From contig NZ_JAJUIS010000001.1 of the NCBI RefSeq assembly GCF_029267515.1, positions 186,001 to 250,000 of the forward strand: a stretch of DNA of 64,000 nucleotides, in the 5' to 3' direction. A model generated the notes under the pieces. The model did not search any database and was not told where the DNA came from. It saw nothing but the letters and a program-made list of their open reading frames with translations. A program made the position numbers and the translations under genes. Of the stretch, positions 47,808 through 56,039 are shown piece by piece (position 1 is the stretch's first letter; every line of letters begins with the position of its first letter). Source of the stretch: Seleniivibrio woodruffii (GTDB lineage: Bacteria; Chrysiogenota; Deferribacteres; Deferribacterales; Geovibrionaceae).

Positions 47808-48777
47808 CGGCGAACAGAAAATAACCTATCAGGACTTCTTTAACATAAAACTTAACAAGTTTTATGAATATGTTACAGAAGTCATGCATGATTTTACCTT
47901 CACAGTCCACAGAAGTATCAAGGACGAGGAGAGTAAACGCAGAATAGAGCTCTGGCGGTCGTCTAAAAGCGAAGAATCAGCAATGGTCTGGATTGAGATA
48001 GCCAGAAACGGTGAGGAAATTGACAGATTCGTATCCTCAGACGTTCTTAGAACCATGAACGAAGAGGGACTTACAAAACTCTTTTTCTTCACAAATTCAA
48101 ACCTCGACGACGACACAAGGGATATACTTGACGGAAAAAACCACTACATCTTCACACCCGCTGACATTATAGAGACCCTTGAAGCGCTTGATATGAAGCG
48201 TGTGCCCACAAAAGCTGTTAAGAGACGGAAAACCGTAAAAATAGCTTCAGGTTTTTTCCAGATACGCAACTATCTGAAACAAAACCCGCCGAAAGGCAAA
48301 AAGGTATTCGTGAACACCAGTACCCTTTCCGATATGTGCGACCATTACGTGGTGATGTCACGACAGATTCTTAACGATATAGATCGCATCGACGATATTA
48401 ATAACATGAGTCCGGAGCTGAAGGACAGATTTAAACGTGTTCAGGCAAAGCTGCTTCCGGAGCTTCGCAAAACACTCTTCTATAAGTTCACAGACAGATT
48501 TGAATACCTCGCTCAGACCATTTATAACGTACAGGAGAGCCTGATAATCTATATCGGTGCGCTCATAGAGATGGAATCCGAAGATGAACTTAACAACTCC
48601 CGCGAGAGGATAGAAAGGGAGCTTGGCGTCCTTAAAGAGATCGACGCGAAACTGGAGGAGTTTTACAACGAACAGATGAGCAAGGCGGAAAGCCTCAGCT
48701 ACAGACTGCTTTACACCTCCATAGGTATTATAGTTTTCATGGCGGCGTTTTTCGGCATTATGATGTTAAAAAAGTAA
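47794..48777 (+). CDS. C-terminally membrane-anchored hypothetical protein
   Basis: 327 residues. A single hydrophobic helix (LYTSIGIIVFMAAFFGIMML) ends the chain, so the bulk is cytosolic and tail-anchored. Residues 25-120 (RRIELWRSSKSEESAMVWIEI, LTKLFFFTNSNLDDDTRDIL) have the strand-helix pattern of restriction-endonuclease-like folds, but the catalytic residues are not convincingly in place. Residues 150-300 are helical and coiled-coil-like. The start overlaps the OmpA-family gene by 14 bases, so the pair is coupled. No family was recognised. Confidence 0.78.
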   Translation: MSEDNGEQKITYQDFFNIKLNKFYEYVTEVMHDFTFTVHRSIKDEESKRRIELWRSSKSEESAMVWIEIARNGEEIDRFVSSDVLRTMNEEGLTKLFFFTNSNLDDDTRDILDGKNHYIFTPADIIETLEALDMKRVPTKAVKRRKTVKIASGFFQIRNYLKQNPPKGKKVFVNTSTLSDMCDHYVVMSRQILNDIDRIDDINNMSPELKDRFKRVQAKLLPELRKTLFYKFTDRFEYLAQTIYNVQESLIIYIGALIEMESEDELNNSRERIERELGVLKEIDAKLEEFYNEQMSKAESLSYRLLYTSIGIIVFMAAFFGIMMLKK

Positions 48778-48816
48778 AATATACCCGAAAGGTATGTTTA
48801 TATAAATGCAAATAGT

Positions 48817-48845
48817 TTGATTTTTTAAAGATTATAATTTAAAAT
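48817..48845 (+). promoter_or_regulatory. Possible promoter of the PP2C-STAS gene set
   Basis: TTGATT (48817-48822), a 17-base spacer and TAAAAT (48840-48845). The -10 box lies inside the perfect palindrome at 48835-48862. Confidence 0.5.
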
Positions 48846-48862
48846 TACATAATTTTAAATTA
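48835..48862. promoter_or_regulatory. Perfect 28-bp palindrome, putative operator
   Basis: TAATTTAAAATTA is followed by CA and then its exact inverse TAATTTTAAATTA. The 13-bp arms have no mismatch and the site overlaps the predicted -10 box of the PP2C phosphatase gene. There is no T-tract, so a terminator is unlikely. A dimeric repressor or other DNA-binding protein is the natural reading. AT-only composition makes chance somewhat more likely than for a mixed sequence. Confidence 0.55.
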
Positions 48863-48894
48863 CTTAGCTCGAAAAGAACGCACCGTAGGGCAAA

Positions 48895-50469
48895 ATGGAA
48901 TACATCAAAGAGATATTAAACTACATCAGCGAAGTGGTGTTTGTCGTAAACGACAAATATCAGATACAGTATTGCAGCCCGCAGGTGAAAAACCTCACAG
49001 GCAAGCCGCCGGAGAAGATGAACGGCAAGAAATGCCATATGGTTCTTTTCAACAAAATGGAACCCTGCAAAGACTGCCAGCTCCAAAAGCTGCGTGAAAA
49101 CAGGATTCCGATTGATATCGAACACGATACCATAACACACAGAGGATTCCGCAAACTCCTTTCGGCAAAGTTCATCACTCTGCCCAACGGCACCTATGCG
49201 GAGATACTGACGGATATCACCAGCACAAAAAAGCTGATAGACAAGCTGACACGCCATTCAAAAGAGCTGAAGGCGTCCAACGTTATCCTTAACCTTAAAA
49301 GAAAGGAAACAGAGAAGGAGCACCGCTTCATTCTTAAAACCATAAACTCTCTGAACGACGGCGTTATGGTTGTTAATCCAGACCTCTCCATCAACATGTC
49401 CAACACGGCGCTTCAGGAAATATGCGGACTTTTCCATGTAAGCATGTCCACCATAAAGTGCTACGAAGTTTACGGCTATACAGAACAATGCAAAGACTGC
49501 CCCCTGCTGGATCCGAAAAACGTCCGGTCATTCCGTGAGGCAGGCGGTAAGAAACTGACCGTAACCATGAACCACTTCGACAAATACATTGTCGAATCAT
49601 TAAGGGACACAACAAAAGAACTGAAACTTATTGAAGAGATAAAGACCCAGCAGAGCGTTCTGCAGGAGAAACAGCGGCAGATGGCGCTTCTGAACGAAGA
49701 CCTGCTGCGGATGAACGATAAACTTAAAACAGCCCATAAGATAATAGATGAAGAGCTTATGCAGGTGGGGCAGATTCAGGCGAGTCTGCTTCCGGAAAAG
49801 CTGCCCGAAATACCCGGATATGATTTCGGCGCTTTTTATACCCCTGCGGAACATGCAGGCGGCGATTATTACGACTGTATCGAGATGAGCAACGGCTACT
49901 GGGGTCTGGGCGTGGCGGACGTTTCCGGTCACGGCATCCCCGCATCCGTTATCATGGCGATAACACGCGCCATAATGCGTTCCTACACATATGACATCAT
50001 CTCCTCGTCGGAGGCTGTTGCCATGGTGAACGAGATCCTCTGCGACAACATCCATACCAACGATTTTGTCACAATGTTCTATCTTGTTCTTGATTCTGCT
50101 AAAGGCGTTTGCAATTTTGCAAGCGCGGGACACAACCCTTTGCTGCTGTATGACAAGTCTGAAATGCTGGTTAAAAAAGTTTCTGCCCACGGAATGTTCC
50201 TCGGAGCGTTTGATATGGTAGAATATGAAGAGGGCACACTGACGCTGGACAGCGGAGACATAGTTTTCATGTACACAGACGGTCTGAACGAAGCTATGAA
50301 CAGAAACCGCGAACAGTACGGCTATGACCAGCTTATTTCAAAAATCATGATGTTTTCGGCGCTCCCTGTAAGCGAGATGATCGACAACATCATGGAGGAT
50401 GTCAGAGCATTTACACAGGGTCACCCCTTTGAAGATGATATCACGATACTGGCTTTTAAAAAACTTTAG
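48895..50469 (+). CDS. PAS-PAS-PP2C (SpoIIE-type) serine phosphatase, RsbU-like
   Basis: 524 residues, no membrane helix. Two PAS domains (about 5-120 and 145-240) each carry a cysteine cluster: KKCHMVLF...EPCKDCQL and IKCYEVYG...EQCKDCPL. A coiled coil (about 245-305) leads to a SpoIIE/PP2C domain with AGGDYYDCIEM, VADVSGHGIPASV, ASAGHNPLLL, YTDGLNEAM and EDDITILAF, the metal-binding Asp residues being present. It should dephosphorylate a STAS antagonist such as the next gene product, in response to a PAS signal. An anti-sigma-type kinase is not adjacent. Confidence 0.92.
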   Translation: MEYIKEILNYISEVVFVVNDKYQIQYCSPQVKNLTGKPPEKMNGKKCHMVLFNKMEPCKDCQLQKLRENRIPIDIEHDTITHRGFRKLLSAKFITLPNGTYAEILTDITSTKKLIDKLTRHSKELKASNVILNLKRKETEKEHRFILKTINSLNDGVMVVNPDLSINMSNTALQEICGLFHVSMSTIKCYEVYGYTEQCKDCPLLDPKNVRSFREAGGKKLTVTMNHFDKYIVESLRDTTKELKLIEEIKTQQSVLQEKQRQMALLNEDLLRMNDKLKTAHKIIDEELMQVGQIQASLLPEKLPEIPGYDFGAFYTPAEHAGGDYYDCIEMSNGYWGLGVADVSGHGIPASVIMAITRAIMRSYTYDIISSSEAVAMVNEILCDNIHTNDFVTMFYLVLDSAKGVCNFASAGHNPLLLYDKSEMLVKKVSAHGMFLGAFDMVEYEEGTLTLDSGDIVFMYTDGLNEAMNRNREQYGYDQLISKIMMFSALPVSEMIDNIMEDVRAFTQGHPFEDDITILAFKKL

Positions 50470-50480
50470 GAGGATCTTAG

Positions 50481-50801
50481 ATGTTTGATGTACAGGATAA
50501 CGGCGGAAAAAAAGTTGTTTTTGTTAAAGGCGAAGTGAACGCACAGACGGGAAGCGAGCTGAAAAAAGGCATACTGGACCTCTATAACTCCGCTTCATCA
50601 GTAGTAATCTCTTTCAAAGGCGTTGTATATATGAACAGCTCCGGTCTCAGAGAGATAATCGACCTGCTGAAAAGCGTTAACAAACTTAAAAAAGAGCTGA
50701 AACTCTGCGAAATGTCAGCTGATATCCGCGAAATGTTCACCTTCACAGGTCTGGACAAAGTTTTCAAGATATACGATACGCAAGCTCAAGCACTGGGGTA
50801 A
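50481..50801 (+). CDS. STAS-domain anti-sigma-factor antagonist
   Basis: 106 residues. The conserved phospho-acceptor segment is VVYMNSSGLREII (Ser 53/54). It is a stand-alone STAS protein of the SpoIIAA/RsbV type and the likely substrate of the phosphatase encoded 11 bases upstream. An AGGAGG Shine-Dalgarno precedes the ATG. The target need not be a sigma factor; in this context it may control chemotaxis or motility. Confidence 0.93.
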   Translation: MFDVQDNGGKKVVFVKGEVNAQTGSELKKGILDLYNSASSVVISFKGVVYMNSSGLREIIDLLKSVNKLKKELKLCEMSADIREMFTFTGLDKVFKIYDTQAQALG

Positions 50802-50804
50802 TAT

Positions 50805-52223
50805 ATGTCTTATAAATTCACCCGATACGGTGATTTCCTCAAGATAATGGTGGAACAGGATGCCCCTTTCAAAGACCTTGAAGATGCCGCGCGCGAAATC
50901 GTGAACCTTAAAGATCTCAGGCGTATCAGTCTTGATCTGAAAAACTGCTACTACATCCAGAGTAAGGCACTCGCGGCGCTCATAGCCATGAAAAAGAACT
51001 CTGTCAAAATCGGTGCAGAGTTCATCATTTCAAACGTTTGCGATAACGTTTATCAGGTCATGGAAATGGCGAACCTTACGTCTTATTTCACCATAGAAGA
51101 GGACTTCTCCTCATACACACCCGATGAGCTGATGGAAAAATTCTTTCAGCCTGATTATGCAGACAGAGTTTCGGACTTTATAGCCGGTTCGTATTCCGAT
51201 GAATTCCGCGCAAAGCTCCTTGAAATACTGGAAATGCCCGAACCCGAACTCAAATTTTACGCTATCCTTACAATGGGAAAGGCTCACGACTACAGCGCAG
51301 AGGAACGCATCAAACAGGAGTTGGACAGCGATATCCCGCTTATCGTCAAGGCTTCGGTTCTTGTTCTCGGCTGGTTTGGGGATTCAGGAAGCAAACAGAA
51401 GATTTATCAGGTACTTGAAACCGGAAACGAAGAGGTTGCTGAGGCTGCTGCGGCTTCAATTTCGCTGCTCAGCGACGAATCTGACGCCGAGAGACTCGGC
51501 AGGCTGCTCTCCAGCCACAGCAAGGTCATCCGCATAGCCGCTATTCAGGCTATGACGCTGATAAACGACGACAACTGTTTCGGGCTGCTTAAAGAAGCCC
51601 TGGACAATGAACAGGATGACGATGTTAAGGCAGTGCTCATCCGCGCCGTTTCATCCTTCAACAAAAGCGGAGTATCCGACATCCTCATAAAGGGGCTGGA
51701 CAGCAAATCCATAAAAATACGCGAGGCTTCTGCCGGCGGACTTGCAAAAATAAGAGCCAAGGACAAACTTGAAGATATAATTTCGCGAATCACCGATACA
51801 GACGCATGGGTCGGCTATTTTGCTGTTAAAGCGTGCGGAGATATATGTTCCGCTTCCGAAGCCGACAGGCTCATGAACAGCTACGACAAGGTTGAGGAAA
51901 ACGTAAAGCTCGCCATTGTCGAGGCGCTGGGTAAGATTCCCGGTGATTTCAGCGATTTCTATATGAGTATTCTGGACAACGGAAACGAGGATATCCGCAA
52001 GGAAGTGCTCTCCTCACTTCTCCACGACAACAGGGAGAACGCAAAGGAAGCAGCACTCAACCTTTTCGCAAACGACTCAAGCTGGATTGTGCGCTACAAA
52101 GCTCTGGAAATTCTTGAACAGCTCCGTCCGGAAGGATTCAGGGCTATGCTCACATCAAGGCTGGCTGTTGACGACAGCAAGTATGTTAAAGACAAGATAC
52201 AGGCTGTACTGGAAGAAATATGA
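50805..52223 (+). CDS. STAS-HEAT repeat fusion protein
   Basis: 472 residues. The first ~100 residues fold like a STAS domain (DLKNCYYIQSKALAALIAMK), but Gln-Ser-Lys takes the place of the usual Ser-Ser-Gly, so phosphorylation at the canonical site is doubtful. The remaining 340 residues are about ten HEAT repeats (for example IRIAAIQAMTLINDDNCFGL and VKLAIVEALGKIPGDF), a protein-binding solenoid. It starts three bases after the STAS gene stop and overlaps cheR by four bases. The arrangement suggests a scaffold linking partner switching to the chemotaxis machinery; that is inference. Confidence 0.85.
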   Translation: MSYKFTRYGDFLKIMVEQDAPFKDLEDAAREIVNLKDLRRISLDLKNCYYIQSKALAALIAMKKNSVKIGAEFIISNVCDNVYQVMEMANLTSYFTIEEDFSSYTPDELMEKFFQPDYADRVSDFIAGSYSDEFRAKLLEILEMPEPELKFYAILTMGKAHDYSAEERIKQELDSDIPLIVKASVLVLGWFGDSGSKQKIYQVLETGNEEVAEAAAASISLLSDESDAERLGRLLSSHSKVIRIAAIQAMTLINDDNCFGLLKEALDNEQDDDVKAVLIRAVSSFNKSGVSDILIKGLDSKSIKIREASAGGLAKIRAKDKLEDIISRITDTDAWVGYFAVKACGDICSASEADRLMNSYDKVEENVKLAIVEALGKIPGDFSDFYMSILDNGNEDIRKEVLSSLLHDNRENAKEAALNLFANDSSWIVRYKALEILEQLRPEGFRAMLTSRLAVDDSKYVKDKIQAVLEEI

Positions 52224-53053
52224 TAACTGCTGCAACCATAAAAATCAAAGACGACGAGTTTGTGGAACTGAAAGACATCATCTATAAGAATGCCGCAATC
52301 TCGTTTGCGGACAGCAAGAAGTATCTTCTTGAAAACAGACTGTCCAAGAGGCTACAGGAACTCAACTTCACCAGTTTTAAGGACTACATCTATTACCTTA
52401 AATACGATGCCAAGAAACGTGAGGAGATGGAGGTTCTGCTCAATCAGGTGACCATCAACGAAACATATTTCCTGCGGGAAAGAGCGCAGATGGACCACAT
52501 GATAAAAACAATAATTCCGGAACTTTTAAACTCCGGCAAAAGAAGCGTGCGCATCTGGTCTGCCGCCTGCTCCTCCGGCGAGGAACCCTATTCTCTTGCC
52601 ATCCTTCTGAACGAGGCGGGTCTTTTTGCAAAGGCAAACATAGAAATTCTGGCGACTGATATCAACACGGAAGTGCTGAACATTGCCCAGCAGGGTCTTT
52701 ACAGAACGATATCCTTCAGAGGCGTTCCGCCTATGATACAGGATAAATACTTTTCAAAAGACGGTTTCGCCTTCAAGCTGGATCCGAATATTATGAACAA
52801 GGTTAAGTTTTTTCAGGGCAACCTGCTTAACCCCATGATGAGCGTCAAGGTAGGAAGACTGGACATAATCTTTTGCAGAAACGTACTGATATATTTCGAT
52901 ATCCCTGCGAAGCAAAAGGTTATAGAGCTGTTTCATAAATCTCTCGGAATGCCCGGAACATTATATCTGGGTCACTCGGAAACACTGAACAAGATTTCCG
53001 AATCATTCAGAATGGAGAACTTCGGCGGCGGTATAATTTACAAAAAGATCTGA
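52220..53053 (+). CDS. cheR: Chemotaxis protein methyltransferase CheR
   Basis: 277 residues. The N-terminal helical domain (YLLENRLSKRLQELNFTSFKDY) and the SAM-binding core are clear: NETYFLRE, IWSAACSSGEEPYSLAI, ILATDINTEVLNIA and IIFCRNVLIYFD. It methylates receptor glutamates, opposing CheB. It is separated from the other che genes by more than 5 kb of partner-switching and envelope genes, but within the same transcriptional direction. Confidence 0.97.
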   Translation: MITAATIKIKDDEFVELKDIIYKNAAISFADSKKYLLENRLSKRLQELNFTSFKDYIYYLKYDAKKREEMEVLLNQVTINETYFLRERAQMDHMIKTIIPELLNSGKRSVRIWSAACSSGEEPYSLAILLNEAGLFAKANIEILATDINTEVLNIAQQGLYRTISFRGVPPMIQDKYFSKDGFAFKLDPNIMNKVKFFQGNLLNPMMSVKVGRLDIIFCRNVLIYFDIPAKQKVIELFHKSLGMPGTLYLGHSETLNKISESFRMENFGGGIIYKKI

Positions 53054-53063
53054 GGGTAAAATC

Positions 53064-53353
53064 ATGGGATAGGTCCCATTGAGATCCAACACACAGTCAT
53101 AGCTGAAAAGATTCAGGATGTGCAGCAGCGCAACGCTGACAACAAGGCTATGGTTGTGACCCATGAACAGCAGAATGAATTTAAGCACAAAGCCGAGTCC
53201 GTTAACCAAACCGACAAAGCGGAAGGCAAAACCATCGGTGACGAGGAAAGAAGAAAACAGGAACAGGAGCAGCGCAAAAATCATGAACGCCAAAAGCAGA
53301 TTGCGCGGCGCCTTGTTAAAGATACGGGACATATTATTGATCTGGAAGCGTAA
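53064..53353 (+). pseudogene. Small charged flagellar-cluster protein, apparent one-base frameshift at the start
   Basis: GAGGG is followed by ATG GGA TAG. One additional G in the GGG would give MGIGPIEIQHTVIAEKIQD in frame with the 77-residue track ORF that otherwise begins at a GTG (53120). The restored product would be about 96 residues, highly charged and helical (EERRKQEQEQRKNHERQKQI), ending HIIDLEA. The upstream in-frame segment is coding-like, which favours a lost base (sequence error or mutation) over a true GTG start. Small charged proteins of this kind precede PilZ-like genes in other flagellar clusters. Confidence 0.6.
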
Positions 53354-53355
53354 GA

Positions 53356-54135
53356 ATGCAACTATGTAAATTGATTGTTATAAGTTCTGAGAAAGTTCAG
53401 GTTATCCAATGCCGGAGTGAAAATCCGGCATCTTTTGTAGTGCGCCCCGCAGGACTTGCCGAAGAGGACGCCCTAAACGCTCTCTATCTCCGTCTGGAGT
53501 GGTACGACAAAGACTTGCTCCATTATGCAGTGTGCGCCGTTAAAGAATTTTCTGACGGAAGCCTTGCTCTTTCTCCCATATCTGATGTTAAAAGGGATGA
53601 ATCCGAACAGTTTCACATCATAGATACCTATGAGACAGTGGAATTCCGCCACGTTCACGAAAGCGAACTTGCGGACTATAAACAGAAGACGGACAACATA
53701 AACAGGCGTTTCCGTAACAGCCTCACTGCTCAGGTTAAAAATCTGCTTTCGGAGGAATCCGTTACCAATCAGTATATCTTTAAGCTGCTTTTGCAGATTG
53801 ACGGCAAGCTGGACGAACTGCTCGCGCATAAACTCGACAGCAGTATTGACGGGCTTTATGAATGCAGACTGCTTGCCATGAGCGGCGCCGGACTTATTTT
53901 CACAACGGACAAAGCTGTACCCGGAGACTGTTTTTTCATACAATCAACGCCAAAATATACAAGCAACTTCATCTTCGCAGCTCTTTGCAGAGCCAAAGAG
54001 GTGATAAACGCTCCGGCAGGTGTTATTGTCATCTCCGATTTTGCTCATCTTGACGAAACGTCCAGAGATTCAATCGTACATTTTGTTTTCGAAAAAGAGC
54101 GTGAAAAACTTAAAAGGATAAGAGCTAATGTCTGA
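53356..54135 (+). CDS. PilZ-like domain protein (divergent)
   Basis: 259 residues with no membrane helix. The N-terminal ~90 residues are strand-rich. A helical middle section (about 105-150) follows. The C-terminal ~100 residues have the shape of a PilZ barrel and end with SDFAHLDETSRDSIVHFVFEKEREKLKR, which resembles the terminal helix of PilZ domains. The RxxxR and D/NxSxxG c-di-GMP-binding motifs are not clearly preserved, so ligand binding is uncertain. The start has GGAAG upstream, and the stop overlaps the next gene by eight bases. Confidence 0.68.
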   Translation: MQLCKLIVISSEKVQVIQCRSENPASFVVRPAGLAEEDALNALYLRLEWYDKDLLHYAVCAVKEFSDGSLALSPISDVKRDESEQFHIIDTYETVEFRHVHESELADYKQKTDNINRRFRNSLTAQVKNLLSEESVTNQYIFKLLLQIDGKLDELLAHKLDSSIDGLYECRLLAMSGAGLIFTTDKAVPGDCFFIQSTPKYTSNFIFAALCRAKEVINAPAGVIVISDFAHLDETSRDSIVHFVFEKEREKLKRIRANV

Positions 54136-54619
54136 AGCTACATTGATAAGTCTGGCATTTTTTCTTATATGTGTCCTGTTTATAATGCTGCTCATAGCTT
54201 TCACAAAGATACACAACATACAGAAGAGCCTTGCCGACGTAAGCCCTAAAGATCTCTATCCTTTTATGGAGGAACTGCGAGAGCTTGTTATAGAATCAGA
54301 GAGAATAGCCGACAAACTTGAAGACGCCATCGCAAAAAAAGAAGAACTTCTTGAAGATATCTCAACTCTTGCCGAAGATAAATTAAAGCGGCTTGAAACA
54401 ATAAAGGTTCCGGAAGAAAAACCGGTACTGAAACAGTATTACGCCATGCAGCAGAAACCCTCTGCCGCAGCGGAATCTATTTACTCTCAGGAGCCGCTGA
54501 CAATGCGGGACAAGATCGCAGAGCTGATCCGCTCCGGTCTGCCGGATACTGAGATCGCATCAAGACTCGGAATATCCACAACAGAGGTACAGATAGTCAG
54601 AAAACTGGATATAGCCTGA
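54128..54619 (+). CDS. Membrane-anchored protein with C-terminal HTH (DUF2802/SwrB-like)
   Basis: 163 residues. One N-terminal membrane helix (TLISLAFFLICVLFIMLLIAF) is followed by a coiled coil (about 45-95), a flexible stretch and a terminal helix-turn-helix-like segment (KIAELIRSGLPDTEIASRLG). This layout is that of small membrane proteins found in flagellar operons (DUF2802/DUF6115, SwrB in Bacillus). Assignment to one of these families is by architecture only. Confidence 0.72.
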   Translation: MSEATLISLAFFLICVLFIMLLIAFTKIHNIQKSLADVSPKDLYPFMEELRELVIESERIADKLEDAIAKKEELLEDISTLAEDKLKRLETIKVPEEKPVLKQYYAMQQKPSAAAESIYSQEPLTMRDKIAELIRSGLPDTEIASRLGISTTEVQIVRKLDIA

Positions 54620-54620
54620 T

Positions 54621-56039
54621 ATGGAAATAGTTAAACAGACTGTCCCACTGCAGCAGCAGGACACACAGGGACAGGAGGTCACCCTTAAAGAGGGTGAGGA
54701 AACGAACGTTGAGGTGCTGAAACGACTTCGCGCGGGCGGATTTCTTCTGTCTGTGAAGGGAAAGATTGTGTCTGCCGAGCTGGATTTCGAACCTTCATCC
54801 AAAAACTTTCAGGCGGTTGTCACAAAAGCGCCTAACGGCACTGCACAGTTAAGATTTTTTCCGCCTCTGCCGGAAAAGGCTGCGACAGTTTTTACACAGC
54901 CCTCAGCGGCACAGCCTCAGGATACTTTCACAAAGCAGCAGCCAATCTCTCAGCAAACACAGAATCAGCAGTCTGCCGTTAAACCGGAACTCACAGACCT
55001 GACTCTGCCAAAGACAGTACCGCAGGCACCGCCCCAAAACTCTCAGCAGACCCAGGAGGTCAGACAGCAGATAGGTACCGCTGTTGTCAAAGACGTGCGC
55101 GTCCTCTCTCAAAAGACAGAAATTGTTCTTCCGCAAACAGACTCCCAGAAACAGGTTCAGAACTCTCCCACACAGACAAATATACGACCGGCAGTTGCAG
55201 TTTTAGACAACAACACTGCAACAGCTCTTAAAATTCCGCTGAACTCGCTCCCTGCGTCAGACGGAGAGCCTGTTGAAATTCATATTGTTAAAATGACTGA
55301 TAACGGAAAAACCCTTGTAAGCATAAAGGATACTCTTTTCGAAGTTAAGCTCGACCCTCAGCTTTTCAAAACACTCATAGCAGAAGCGAAGATTCAGACT
55401 GATTCCATCCTTCTGACTTTCTCAAAACTGCCGGTGGAAAATCTTAATCCGCAGTACGTTAAACAGCAGGTTTCAGGCTTTGATATTGAAAAGTTTATGC
55501 AGGCGTTCGGTAAGTTTACACGGACCGGCATGGAGGAAATGACTCCTCAGACACTGAAAGATGCTCTGAAAAACAGCGGACTCACCTTTGAAAACAAGCT
55601 GCTGAACGATCAGGATATCGCAGGAGACGAGAAATTCCGTGCACTGCTCACCGGGGACAGTCAGGCCAAAGACGGTATAACAAAGATGCAGCTCACCAAC
55701 CTTGTGATTGCAGACGGGGTTATGTCGTTTCTTAAAACAAAGGACGAAAATGTCGGGGATACTCTTTTTAAGCTGAAACGCGGCGCCGACGGCTCAAACA
55801 CTGTCTACGTTTCCACAAACTTTACAGAACTTGGGGAAACACTTATCGTCATCAAACAGGTTCAGAAAAATTTCACCGTATCAGTTAAAACTGAAAAAGA
55901 TATTTCGGAATACATGGACGATATCCATGTTGATAACGGCACGGTACGGTGGTTCAAATTCAGTAAACAGGATCTGCATGTAATGAACCCTTCCAAAGAG
56001 TTTACTGCGGATATGGGTAATTTTGAGGTGATTATTTAA
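54621..56039 (+). CDS. FliK-like flagellar hook-length control protein (putative)
   Basis: 472 residues. A small N-terminal globular part, then a long Gln/Pro/Thr-rich disordered region (about 85-200; QQPISQQTQNQQSAV), then a folded C-terminal half. The last ~110 residues (YVSTNFTELGETLIVIKQ, FTVSVKTEKDISEYMDD) resemble the FliK C-terminal (Flg_hook) pattern. Low-complexity middle plus folded C-terminus is the FliK plan, and the position in a flagellar cluster agrees. Sequence similarity is weak. It overlaps the MscS gene at TAATG. Confidence 0.6.
   Translation: MEIVKQTVPLQQQDTQGQEVTLKEGEETNVEVLKRLRAGGFLLSVKGKIVSAELDFEPSSKNFQAVVTKAPNGTAQLRFFPPLPEKAATVFTQPSAAQPQDTFTKQQPISQQTQNQQSAVKPELTDLTLPKTVPQAPPQNSQQTQEVRQQIGTAVVKDVRVLSQKTEIVLPQTDSQKQVQNSPTQTNIRPAVAVLDNNTATALKIPLNSLPASDGEPVEIHIVKMTDNGKTLVSIKDTLFEVKLDPQLFKTLIAEAKIQTDSILLTFSKLPVENLNPQYVKQQVSGFDIEKFMQAFGKFTRTGMEEMTPQTLKDALKNSGLTFENKLLNDQDIAGDEKFRALLTGDSQAKDGITKMQLTNLVIADGVMSFLKTKDENVGDTLFKLKRGADGSNTVYVSTNFTELGETLIVIKQVQKNFTVSVKTEKDISEYMDDIHVDNGTVRWFKFSKQDLHVMNPSKEFTADMGNFEVII

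Noticed and set aside
47794-48777. Active restriction endonuclease
   Set aside because: The N-terminal region has a vaguely nuclease-like strand pattern but no convincing D-(D/E)xK site, and the protein is tail-anchored.
48781-48805. Intrinsic terminator after the 47794 gene
   Set aside because: ATACC-CGAAA-GGTAT is only five base pairs and lacks a T-tract.
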